Part shown: piece by piece, positions 33,936 through 41,149 of the stretch
Layout of the letters: the number at the start of each line of letters is the position of its first letter
How positions within the stretch are numbered: the stretch's first letter is position 1
IMG/VR virus record: IMGVR_UViG_3300034198_016947
Location: 1-61,258 of that record
Direction: 5' to 3' (one strand)
Origin: a virus
Length of the DNA stretch: 61,258 bases
Notes under the pieces: generated by a model
Told to the model about the DNA's origin: nothing
Seen by the model: only the letters and a program-made list of their open reading frames with translations
The model's database searches: none
Made by a program: the position numbers and the translations under genes

Positions 33936-36090
33936 ATCGGGCCTCCTTCTTACTAACATCATCAACAAATACATCGTGGTCTGGTGTCATGTCAATCCCA
34001 TTCAGTGACAGAACTTCTTTCTCTCCTTGAGAGATAACTCCAGAGTGACATACCCATTCGATACCATCCCATACCTTGTCAGTCAGTTGTATCTCTTCAA
34101 TCTTAACCAGTCCTCGTTGTGTGTGAACGAGAGTACCTTCAGCGAGACAGCGGTTGAGTAAGTCCTTAGTATACTTCTCGTCGACGCACATCGGACGACC
34201 GAAGGCGTTCTCAACATATCCGCCATTTCTCCGCCACTCGTTGAGCAGCCAGTCGGAGTAAGCGTTGACGCCGGACTTAGCTTCTTGCAATGCTAGATGC
34301 ATAGCTTCCACTTCGTCCAGTGGCATGTCGATACCTTCGAGGGAGAGAATCTTTTGTTTCTTCTTCACCCCGCTCCCGTAGTTATCACTGAGTATAAGTA
34401 GCTTGGCAATGGAACGTTCCTTCTTGCAGGCTTTCTTCGCTGCGTCAATAGTCTCGGGTGTAGGATTCAGTCTGTCATAACCCGCGGCTACAATCTTCTC
34501 GCCGAGGCCTGGCATCAACGCACCGTAGAAAAGGTAGATGTCATTCTTCTTAGCGTTAGGTCCGTAGAGGGCGAGCAAGTTATCATCTTGACTCAACTCT
34601 GCTGTGACTACCATCTCAAGTGCGTTCACATCACAATCAACAAAGCTATGTCCCGGCCTAGAGATGAAGCCGCTAAGAGTTCCTTTAGTCTTAGGCATCT
34701 GCTGTAGGTTGGGCTCCCTGCCGCTGAGTCTACCAGTAACAGTGCCTGGCATTCTAAATGAGGGGTGGATAGTGGGACGAGAGACAGTCCTCTCTAAGTA
34801 GTCGGTGAGGTAGCTGCTCTCCTTAAACCTCAGCGCACGGTCGATGAGGAGCTTGCCGACCTCGCCCATACTCTTTAATGCGTCCTCTCCTACAGCAGGC
34901 TGCCCGCTGTCGGTCGTAAGTTTCACTGGATACTTGAGGTGGTCGTAAAGGAGACCTCGTAACTGGTCTCCTGACTGAATGTTGAAGAGATAGTCGGCAT
35001 CTAGTCCCTGTTCGACAGCGTCCATTCTAGCCCGCCACTTCTCCCAGTTCTTGCTGACGGTCGGAGGTACACTGGTTGCCTCCTTCCACTTGAGCCAGTT
35101 CTTGCTTACTGTCTTCCCGTCTTTCAGAAACTGAGCGGGCTCTTTACGTTCCTTCTGTTTGAGGAAGCGTTCGGGTTCTGCTGCTGCCAGTTCCAGATAC
35201 TTGGCCTTCTCCCATTCGTAGATGTACTCTTCCACATCGGGATGGTTACGGAAGGCAGCTTCCAGCGTAGCGATGTCGGACTGTAGCTGGTGCTGGTGTC
35301 CCTCCCATTGAGTGCGGTTGGTCATGATGCCATGTATCTTTTGGTCAATGTGGACGAGGACATGCGGAAGGAAGTCCTCTTGGTGGTAAGAGAGTACGCG
35401 AGGGAAACGTTCGAGCAGAGGCTGAAAGAACTCGACCATCAATAGGTAGGTAGCTTCAGCATCCAGCACGCAGTACTGTCCTAGTATATTAGCAGGAGCC
35501 CTCCACATAGCTTCCTTCTGTGGGGAGCCGTTGTGTTTCTTATAGCCGTTGTCGACTAGCCAGTTGTCGAGGTCAGTCTCGTTGGTGTTACTCCACATGA
35601 GAACGTCAGTCATCGCATCTTTCAGCGACCACTTCTGTCCTTCCCAGCCTTCGTTTGCTAGCTGCATATACATCGCGTAGGTACAAGCATACCAGTGAGA
35701 GTGTTGATTGAAGTCCCGTCTCACCCACCCCCCGTCGAAGTAGACGTTGTGAGCGAGTAGACCCCGGTGTTTGGTAATGATGTCTTCTAGTAGGGCCCAT
35801 ACTTGAAAGCTGTAAGCGGTATCGCGGGTATCAAGGTAACAACTGCCATTGTCCCAAGCGAGGCCAACGCCTACGACATGAGTCTCGTCAGAAGACAGCG
35901 AGTAGTCGGAGCCCTTGGTTTCAAAGTCGATAGCAATCAAGCGGGAAGAAAGAGCAGACCGAAGAAGTTCCTCGGCCTGCCCTGAAGGGGGACACACTAT
36001 CTGAAAACCATCACCAGTTCTAGCTGGAGTGGGTTTCGGTTCTATGAGGATGAAGCGGGGATGGGTAGAGAGGGTCACGTTGTCTGCCAT
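33811..36090 (-). CDS. DNA polymerase I (family A), N-terminal part with split intein N-half
   Basis: 759 residues from ATG 36090 (GGGAG 6 bases upstream). Proofreading 3'-5' exonuclease: DFETKG (Asp55, Glu57), HNVYFDGGW, YCVLDAEATYLL. Polymerase motif A CDVNALEMVV, motif B RSIAKLLILSDNYGSG. Cys648 starts an intein: block A CLAEGTLVHTQRGLVKIEEI, block B GIDMTPDHDVFV. The last 45 or so residues read into the start of the HNH gene and are probably a frayed end. Splicing to the gene at 33403 would join LLNR to CVQSSGHD, giving a 737-residue enzyme. The insertion point is between motif B and the HDE motif, next to conserved Asn and Gln. Confidence 0.9.
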   Translation of the reverse strand: MADNVTLSTHPRFILIEPKPTPARTGDGFQIVCPPSGQAEELLRSALSSRLIAIDFETKGSDYSLSSDETHVVGVGLAWDNGSCYLDTRDTAYSFQVWALLEDIITKHRGLLAHNVYFDGGWVRRDFNQHSHWYACTYAMYMQLANEGWEGQKWSLKDAMTDVLMWSNTNETDLDNWLVDNGYKKHNGSPQKEAMWRAPANILGQYCVLDAEATYLLMVEFFQPLLERFPRVLSYHQEDFLPHVLVHIDQKIHGIMTNRTQWEGHQHQLQSDIATLEAAFRNHPDVEEYIYEWEKAKYLELAAAEPERFLKQKERKEPAQFLKDGKTVSKNWLKWKEATSVPPTVSKNWEKWRARMDAVEQGLDADYLFNIQSGDQLRGLLYDHLKYPVKLTTDSGQPAVGEDALKSMGEVGKLLIDRALRFKESSYLTDYLERTVSRPTIHPSFRMPGTVTGRLSGREPNLQQMPKTKGTLSGFISRPGHSFVDCDVNALEMVVTAELSQDDNLLALYGPNAKKNDIYLFYGALMPGLGEKIVAAGYDRLNPTPETIDAAKKACKKERSIAKLLILSDNYGSGVKKKQKILSLEGIDMPLDEVEAMHLALQEAKSGVNAYSDWLLNEWRRNGGYVENAFGRPMCVDEKYTKDLLNRCLAEGTLVHTQRGLVKIEEIQLTDKVWDGIEWVCHSGVISQGEKEVLSLNGIDMTPDHDVFVDDVSKKEARYVGQLESVYETTPGNSWSGLWRLCCSVAHLLAKKWKRTYLR

Positions 36091-36186
36091 GATAATCTCC
36101 CGCTGATAGTCGAAGGAAGGAAAGCGAGAGGGGCGCTACACCCCCTCTACTAGACGCTCATAGTCTAGCTACATGAGACCGTTCGT

Positions 36187-36227
36187 CTATACTAACAAGT
36201 GAGTATACACTCACTCGCTAGTACGGA
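36187..36227 (-). promoter_or_regulatory. 41-bp hairpin element, copy 1
   Basis: On the minus strand, TCCGTACTAGCGAGTGAG continues to a TATACTCAC..GTTAGTATAG end, 2 bases after the stop of the 99-residue gene. CTAGCGAGTGAG pairs with CTCACTTGTTAG in a 12-bp stem (two G-U pairs) around a 6-base loop. Identical to the plus-strand copy at 60833 in 40 of 41 bases. No T-run; it lies upstream of the polymerase gene. Confidence 0.8.
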
Positions 36228-36229
36228 TG

Positions 36230-36529
36230 TTAAGCGCGCTTTTGTGCTTCTTTAATGACCAGCTTGAACATCGGCTTACCGGCAGCAATCTCTTCAGCGG
36301 TGTTCTCATAGAGGTCAACGTACGCTGTCGTGCCTGCCTTGATGTCCGAGGTAATCTCGGTCACAACCGAAGCACGCGCCTTCGACTTCTCGCTCTTCGG
36401 TGCGAAGAGACCAGTGCTTAGCAGTGCTGGCACCTTCTCACGGGTACCCGCTGCAGGAGCAGAACCACCTTGACGGTTGCTGCCAGCAGAAGCGGACTTG
36501 TTGAAGCGGTTGTTTTGTTGGTAAGCCAT
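36230..36529 (-). CDS. Hypothetical protein, first gene behind a sigma-28-like promoter
   Basis: 99 residues, start at 36529 with GGAG 8 bases upstream. Gln/Asn/Ser-rich disordered first 30 residues, then a small beta domain (VVTEITSDIKAGTTAYVDLY, PMFKLVIKEAQKRA). Position before the DNA polymerase and composition would fit a small DNA-binding protein, but no SSB motif is evident. Confidence 0.55.
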   Translation of the reverse strand: MAYQQNNRFNKSASAGSNRQGGSAPAAGTREKVPALLSTGLFAPKSEKSKARASVVTEITSDIKAGTTAYVDLYENTAEEIAAGKPMFKLVIKEAQKRA

Positions 36530-36591
36530 AATAGAAACTCCTTTGAGACTAATTGTAGTTGGACACACCATGCATCCAACTTACATTTCAC

Positions 36592-36618
36592 TTATCGGAA
36601 TAATCAGAAAAAACTTTA
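36592..36618 (-). promoter_or_regulatory. Sigma-28-like promoter before polymerase operon
   Basis: Minus strand: TAAAGTTT (36611-36618), 11-base spacer, TCCGATAA (36592-36599). Best match of the set at the -35 and one base off at the -10. Lies 63 bases before the ATG at 36529. Confidence 0.65.
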
Positions 36619-36648
36619 GCACTAAAATGAACTACTCTAAAATTTCGA

Positions 36649-36969
36649 TTAGTTCAATTCGTCGCCCTTCTTCCTCTTCACTACCTTCAACTGCGGTTCG
36701 GTGCCTGCTTTGTTCGCTGCCTCGGTAGCCCTTGCATCAGCGACAGCGTCATCAATCACATTGACAATAACATCCCTAGCATGGTCGATTTGGTTGAGCG
36801 GTATCTGGTGTTCGATAATAGTAGACATCATCTCTACCAGGGTGGTGACTGTATGGTTGAGACCAAACATTCCAGTCGTAGTGTTCACCCAGTAGAGGAG
36901 TGCGGTACGGGAAGTTTCTTTCGTCTCTTCCAGCAGTTGTTTAGTGTCCTTTAATTTGTCGTTGGACAT
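36649..36969 (-). CDS. Hypothetical helical protein, 106 aa
   Basis: ATG 36969 after AAAGGTGG; overlaps the Cas4-like gene by 29 bases. Helical with LNHTVTTLVEMMSTIIEHQ and a basic end (LKVVKRKKGDE). No family recognised. Confidence 0.55.
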   Translation of the reverse strand: MSNDKLKDTKQLLEETKETSRTALLYWVNTTTGMFGLNHTVTTLVEMMSTIIEHQIPLNQIDHARDVIVNVIDDAVADARATEAANKAGTEPQLKVVKRKKGDELN

Positions 36970-37894
36970 TTTCAATCCACCTTTCCCACGAGTCTTCGTG
37001 CTTCTCACATTGTTCAAACAACGGACAGTAACTGCATTCGTCGTAGCTGGCTTTCTGTCCCGTTAACTTTACCGACTTCGGTCTCTGGCCGAGTACCTTC
37101 CGTTGGTGCATCTGAGCTACGTATTCATAGTATCGTTCGATGTCTGCAACATTCAGGACAGTAACCGTATAAGGGTGGTCGTTATCATCTGCACCTTCTG
37201 GTGGCTCAAGCCGATATAGCACTTGCCCTTTGTCGTCGAAGCTAAGTTCATAAATCGTCTCATGAGGTTTGACATGTTTGATTTCGCCCTTGTCATTGGT
37301 CTCAACTAGGTCTGGTTGAGAGCCGAACATCTTGCCCGCCCATTGGGGGACGGCATAATTGACATACTGGGTATACACCAAACGGTATGGAATACGCAAC
37401 TGCCAAGCGTAGTGAGCTGCTTGAACAACGTGTTTGACCTTGGGCTGGACTTCAAAGCTGACACTCTTGGCCGTCCACACAGAGCATACCGCCTTGTGTT
37501 CGATGCCTAGCACTGGCCGTCCCGCTTCATCACAGAGGACAACATCCGGTCTACCAGTAACGCGAGCACCACTCGACGTTGACCATGCGATTGGAATCTC
37601 TTCCTCGCACCGGATGCTGCCCTTCCATACTCTCTTCAGCTTGTCCACCCAGACGGTCTCGTTAGCCTTACCAAGCTCGAACATGATGAGGTTTGATTCA
37701 GATGGCGGTTCGACTTCGAGACCAAGCTGAGTCCTAACGTAAGCACGACGAGGGCAGCCTCCAATGATGTCGCCATTCTTCAGCATGGCACCGCTGTCTC
37801 CAGCGCGTAGGTTACCTATCTTGCTAGCTTCACCAGCCGCATGCTGCTGCCGGTCGTGAGCTAGTCCATTCTTCCATAGTTGTCTGAGGTTCAT
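36941..37894 (-). CDS. Cas4/RecB-like PD-(D/E)XK exonuclease with Fe-S cysteines
   Basis: 317 residues from ATG 37894 (AAGGAG 6 bases upstream). GGCPRRAYVRTQLG near residue 47 carries the first cysteine. VTGRPDVVLCDEAGR then LGIEHKAV is the D..ExK core. C-terminal CSYCPLFEQC supplies three more cysteines. This is the Cas4-type arrangement that builds a 4Fe-4S cluster around a RecB-family nuclease. Likely an end-processing exonuclease for phage recombination. Confidence 0.75.
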   Translation of the reverse strand: MNLRQLWKNGLAHDRQQHAAGEASKIGNLRAGDSGAMLKNGDIIGGCPRRAYVRTQLGLEVEPPSESNLIMFELGKANETVWVDKLKRVWKGSIRCEEEIPIAWSTSSGARVTGRPDVVLCDEAGRPVLGIEHKAVCSVWTAKSVSFEVQPKVKHVVQAAHYAWQLRIPYRLVYTQYVNYAVPQWAGKMFGSQPDLVETNDKGEIKHVKPHETIYELSFDDKGQVLYRLEPPEGADDNDHPYTVTVLNVADIERYYEYVAQMHQRKVLGQRPKSVKLTGQKASYDECSYCPLFEQCEKHEDSWERWIENVQRQIKGH

Positions 37895-37897
37895 CAC

Positions 37898-38140
37898 CTA
37901 CTCCTTAGGTCCTACCGTACATTGAAACCACCACACTCGTTCGTCTCTGTCAAGAAGGGTAACTGCTTCACTACCCGGGCGGTGTTGCCACCCGATAACT
38001 GACTGACCGTCGAAGTGATGACCGACTACCCACCATAACTGCTTAGTCACTGAGTGCTTGACTATCAGAGGAGGCGTTCGATGTCTCAGTAGTTCCAGCA
38101 GGGTGTAACTGGGATTGTCCACTTGCGTCTCCTGTGACAT
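37898..38140 (-). CDS. Hypothetical protein, Trp-rich
   Basis: 80 residues from ATG 38140; a GTG at 38122 has GGAG 6 bases upstream and may be the real start. LWWVVGHHFDGQSVIGWQH suggests a small SH3-like beta fold. Overlaps the upstream gene by 98 bases. Confidence 0.5.
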   Translation of the reverse strand: MSQETQVDNPSYTLLELLRHRTPPLIVKHSVTKQLWWVVGHHFDGQSVIGWQHRPGSEAVTLLDRDERVWWFQCTVGPKE

Positions 38141-38297
38141 CCTTGGCCATCTCCTCAGCTTTCTTGAGGACGTTATTAATGTAGTGGATGAGTGCCATCT
38201 TGGCTATCTTATCCACTGGGTGATTGACCGTGTTGGCGAATGCTAGTACACTGTCGCCGTCTTCGCCACTCATTGTAAAGTTTACTCGTACTCTCAT
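38043..38297 (-). CDS. Hypothetical protein, 84 aa
   Basis: Start overlaps previous stop (ATGA). RVRVNFTMSGEDGDSVLAFA then VDKIAKMALIHYINNVL, possibly a small ribbon-helix-helix-like DNA-binding domain, then a disordered Ser/Thr tail. Speculative. Confidence 0.5.
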   Translation of the reverse strand: MRVRVNFTMSGEDGDSVLAFANTVNHPVDKIAKMALIHYINNVLKKAEEMAKDVTGDASGQSQLHPAGTTETSNASSDSQALSD

Positions 38298-39010
38298 TTT
38301 GTCACCTCTACTTTCTTAATGAATTGCTCATGAATGTATTGGATAGTTGTTTGGTCTAAAAAGAATCCACCAATCTTGGCAGTGTTCAACGCGACACCTT
38401 CGTCTAGGAATGCGTTGCCCACCTTAGAAGAAACATCAACAAAGAATCCAGGAGCTAGCTTATCAAGTTGAGTAGCGTGGTGGAGAGTCTCGTTAGTGAA
38501 GTGCCAGTCAATAACAGGCTTAGCTACTGGTAGGAACTTATAGAGTTCATCCTTTATCATCTTGTCACTGAGAGACATCTGCTTACCGAGAACCTTAGAC
38601 ATGTCAGCGGTGAGTGGGCCTTGGTAAAAGACGCGAACTGGATGCCAGAGGAGAAATGCGTGTGGTGTGGAGTAGCGTTCATCGCAGTGAAGGAGTAATT
38701 GGAATGCCATGCTGGCAGCTACGCTGCGGACGAGGCAACGAAACCGTACGCCTTCAGCACGCAGTGCTTCCATCCGGTCGACGATGAGGTAACCAGCAAC
38801 AAGACTTCCACCCGGTGAGGAGATGACAACATCGACTGGGGCATCTTTATCTTTAGCTACTAGCTTATCGAACGTGGACAAAACTGGGCCGACAATCCCG
38901 CCAGTGATAGGGCCTTCGATGACGATGGTTCTCTCCGGTTGGAGGGTGGTCGAAGCTAGCGCCAGGTTGCTAGCTAAGAACGTCATAATTACAACTAAAA
39001 AGTTTCTCAT
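38294..39010 (-). CDS. ClpP/SppA-like serine protease with signal peptide
   Basis: 238 residues from ATG 39010 (overlaps the previous stop, ATGA). Signal peptide MRNFLVVIMTFLASNLALAS (cleavage after about residue 19). The crotonase/ClpP fold is shown by VVISSPGGSL (oxyanion glycines, 62-70), VRSVAASMAFQLL with nucleophile Ser100, and AFLLWHPVR with His123, in the order and spacing of ClpP. The third catalytic residue is probably an Asp in the C-terminal half. Unlike cytoplasmic ClpP it should act in the periplasm. Directly downstream of a secreted transglycosylase. Confidence 0.8.
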   Translation of the reverse strand: MRNFLVVIMTFLASNLALASTTLQPERTIVIEGPITGGIVGPVLSTFDKLVAKDKDAPVDVVISSPGGSLVAGYLIVDRMEALRAEGVRFRCLVRSVAASMAFQLLLHCDERYSTPHAFLLWHPVRVFYQGPLTADMSKVLGKQMSLSDKMIKDELYKFLPVAKPVIDWHFTNETLHHATQLDKLAPGFFVDVSSKVGNAFLDEGVALNTAKIGGFFLDQTTIQYIHEQFIKKVEVTK

Positions 39011-39648
39011 TGTTTGCACCTTCCAAGTAAGGAGTGAACGCGGAAGACGTACCGCGTGGTCTCTGGGGTTAGGGTACCAGTATTTGTAAGTCGAGTCAAC
39101 TGTTGATAGCCTCCATTGTAGAGCACTAGCGCATGAAACACATTACCTTCAGTCTGTTTCAGATAGTAATCAAGTAGACACGTTCCGTACTTGACATTGT
39201 CAGTGAGTCCTAGTAACCTTATGAGCAGAGCCGAATCGCTCTCCCCCAAAGTCGGTCGAAGGACTGGGCACTGACGCTCAGCTTCCTTCGCTCCGATGAG
39301 AGTCATCTGCATGAGGCCGACAGCTCCCGCCGGAGACTGGACTATCCTGTTCATATTACTTTCTACCATCGCTACTGCTACAGCCAGACGCAAGAAGTCT
39401 GGTTCCACCGTCGGAGAGTAATCGTAGATGGTACGGAAAACGCGACTGAGTTCCCTATCGGAGATGGGACTATCTGCTGTGATGGCTGTCGCACATTCAT
39501 ACCAGCGAGTGAGTTCGAGTGGGAACGCCATCGGCCTCAGTTCCACAACAGGAAGAGAGTTACTTCTTGAGGCGGTACTGACGAGTAACGGACTGATTAT
39601 TAGCAGCGCGCATAGCAATAGTGCGCTGTTTCTTTTTGCTGTATTCAT
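39007..39648 (-). CDS. Secreted lytic transglycosylase (SLT family)
   Basis: 213 residues. Signal peptide about residues 1-27 (ALLLCALLIISPLLVSTA). SLT pattern: VAMVESNMNR with catalytic Glu96, SPAGAVGLMQMT, then NVKYGTCLLDYYLK and ALVLYNGG. It should cleave peptidoglycan between MurNAc and GlcNAc in the periplasm. Unusual for lying in the early/replication arm, co-transcribed with the ClpP-like protease, not in a lysis cassette. Start may be ATG 39648 or GTG 39651. Confidence 0.8.
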   Translation of the reverse strand: MNTAKRNSALLLCALLIISPLLVSTASRSNSLPVVELRPMAFPLELTRWYECATAITADSPISDRELSRVFRTIYDYSPTVEPDFLRLAVAVAMVESNMNRIVQSPAGAVGLMQMTLIGAKEAERQCPVLRPTLGESDSALLIRLLGLTDNVKYGTCLLDYYLKQTEGNVFHALVLYNGGYQQLTRLTNTGTLTPETTRYVFRVHSLLGRCKQ

Positions 39649-39760
39649 CACGCATCATCCTTTCTAAATCGGACAGTAGAGGTTCTTGGGTCTGGGTAGT
39701 GGGGGTCGAGACCTCTTCGGTTGCTGGTGTGTCATCGTCTTTTACAAGGCGTAATGTCAT
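39560..39760 (-). CDS. Small basic protein
   Basis: 66 residues from ATG 39760 (AGGAG 8 bases upstream); a longer TTG-started frame is unlikely. Acidic Thr-rich middle (DDDTPATEEVSTPTTQTQEP), then a basic helix ending SVTRQYRLKK. Overlaps the transglycosylase by 89 bases. Confidence 0.5.
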   Translation of the reverse strand: MTLRLVKDDDTPATEEVSTPTTQTQEPLLSDLERMMRDEYSKKKQRTIAMRAANNQSVTRQYRLKK

Positions 39761-39855
39761 CTTAACGACTCCTTTAATGTACGTTGTTAGTCTGAAGGGG
39801 AGGGCCATCCTTAGCCTCTCTTGGGGTTGGACTCTACCGGGGAAGTGTGGTAGGT

Positions 39856-40074
39856 TCAATGCAGTTCAGACTGGGGAATATCAGAGTCAGCATCATCTTG
39901 GTGCTGGTTTCTGTCTTGATAATTAGTCACATAAATTCTTTCGAGGTCGAGGGCTATCGTACCTTTGGGGTCTAGGTCCCACCTCTCTACCGCATCACTG
40001 ACAGCTTCCCACCTCTCAACGCCAGCCTCAATAGCCTCATCAATCTCAATCAATAGGTTCTTGATGTAGCCCAT
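39856..40074 (-). CDS. Hypothetical acidic helical protein
   Basis: 72 residues. Two helices (IKNLLIEIDEAIEAGVERWE, AVSDAVERWDLDPKG) and an acidic tail. ATG follows GGAGAATGAT, one base after the previous stop. Confidence 0.55.
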   Translation of the reverse strand: MGYIKNLLIEIDEAIEAGVERWEAVSDAVERWDLDPKGTIALDLERIYVTNYQDRNQHQDDADSDIPQSELH

Positions 40075-40075
40075 A

Positions 40076-40198
40076 TCATTCTCCTTTGTCGCTGTTGATA
40101 ACAGTCGATACTAGATAGGTGAACACCATCAGCAGGCAAGCTGAAGTAACGATGCCAACGATTCGGATAATCTCAGTTGCTGTAGTGAAGAGTTCCAT
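40076..40198 (-). CDS. Small membrane protein, 40 aa
   Basis: ATG one base after the preceding stop. Central span about residues 12-32 (RIVGIVTSACLLMVFTYLV). Not linked to a known family. Confidence 0.5.
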   Translation of the reverse strand: MELFTTATEIIRIVGIVTSACLLMVFTYLVSTVINSDKGE

Positions 40199-40199
40199 T

Positions 40200-40286
40200 T
40201 TAGTTGTCCTTGTTGGTGAGAGAGAAGAGAATCAAAAGAGTAAAGAAGAACACTAGTCCACTAAGGAAAATGGTTTGTACTATCAT
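40200..40286 (-). CDS. 28-residue membrane peptide
   Basis: ATG overlaps the previous stop (ATGA). Hydrophobic MIVQTIFLSGLVFFFTLLIL then a short polar end. Tandem with a second small membrane protein. Confidence 0.45.
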   Translation of the reverse strand: MIVQTIFLSGLVFFFTLLILFSLTNKDN

Positions 40287-40576
40287 GTCTCTTGCTCCTT
40301 CTCTTTCTCGTCGGATATTTCTACGTTGCCCATCACCCACCGTCCACCTAAGTCACACTTCTTGCACCAAGTCTTGGCCATTCCAGTGTCCGCCCACTGA
40401 TGTTCGTTGTAAGCGCAGCGGGACTTCTTGTATACAGCCGGTGGGTTGTTGTCAATCCACGCCGACCAATCGGACTCTTCGTCTCGAGCACCGTACCATC
40501 TAGAGGTGGCAGTAATGGTGCCAAAGGTAATGGGCTCGGTTGTGGTATCTTGGTAGGTGACAATCCATTTGTTCAT
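40283..40576 (-). CDS. Hypothetical protein with possible zinc site
   Basis: 97 residues. C-terminal CAYNEHQW and AKTWCKKCD could bind zinc. The QWADTGMAKTWCKKCD phrase occurs in several small phage proteins of unknown function. Starts 4 bases after the stop of the 128-residue gene. Confidence 0.55.
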   Translation of the reverse strand: MNKWIVTYQDTTTEPITFGTITATSRWYGARDEESDWSAWIDNNPPAVYKKSRCAYNEHQWADTGMAKTWCKKCDLGGRWVMGNVEISDEKEKEQET

Positions 40577-40579
40577 CTC

Positions 40580-40966
40580 TTATAGTCCTTTCAAATATTC
40601 CGGCCAGTCAGCGCCGTCTAAGATGGCAGTTCGATGATGAGGATACTTCACTATAGCTACTGCGTACTGTCTTCTGTATGCCCTCTTCTGCAGGGGAATG
40701 AAAAACCTTCCCAGTTGGTGGACGACGGCACCAAGAAGGAGGTTGTCCAACCGCTGCAACCACCGAGGAAACTTATTGAAATGGTAGCCAGGGTAAATGA
40801 GAGAGTGTAGATTCCACCAGCCGAAGGTACAGTAAACGCGAACAGTTCCAAACTTCTCTTTAAACTGGGAGACATCGACGCGGTACTTGTCTCTGAGAGT
40901 AGTACCAATCTCTCTAGCTATAGTATCCAGTTCGGCCATGTTCTTGTTGCTGAAAAGATTGGTCAC
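40580..40966 (-). CDS. Conserved phage protein (KEKFGTVRVY type)
   Basis: 128 residues. It contains FKEKFGTVRVYCTFGWW, a phrase seen in many small phage and bacterial proteins of unknown function, and a hydrophobic LDNLLLGAVVHQLG stretch. Coupled to the upstream gene (ATGA). Confidence 0.55.
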   Translation of the reverse strand: MTNLFSNKNMAELDTIAREIGTTLRDKYRVDVSQFKEKFGTVRVYCTFGWWNLHSLIYPGYHFNKFPRWLQRLDNLLLGAVVHQLGRFFIPLQKRAYRRQYAVAIVKYPHHRTAILDGADWPEYLKGL

Positions 40967-41148
40967 AGTTCTACTCCGTTTATTCTCGTTTCAATCAGGG
41001 CCTTCTGTTCCATCTCAATCTCCATACAGGCAGCGTCAATGGAGGAGAGCAGCGAACGGAGAGTCTTGTAGTTGGGCACAGTAATCGTACGCTCATACTG
41101 TTGGTAACCATTGGAGTAGTCAGATACTTTATAGGTAATAGAAATCAT
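40963..41148 (-). CDS. Hypothetical protein, 61 aa
   Basis: ATG 41148 chosen for GGGAGG 6 bases upstream. Beta strand followed by helix (KVSDYSNGYQQYERTITV, LLSSIDAACMEIEMEQ). Starts one base past the UNG stop. Confidence 0.55.
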   Translation of the reverse strand: MISITYKVSDYSNGYQQYERTITVPNYKTLRSLLSSIDAACMEIEMEQKALIETRINGVEL

Positions 41149-41149
41149 C

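Noticed and set aside
39761-39859. N-terminal extension of the small basic protein from TTG 39859
   Set aside because: TTG has no ribosome-binding site, while ATG 39760 has AGGAG at a good distance.
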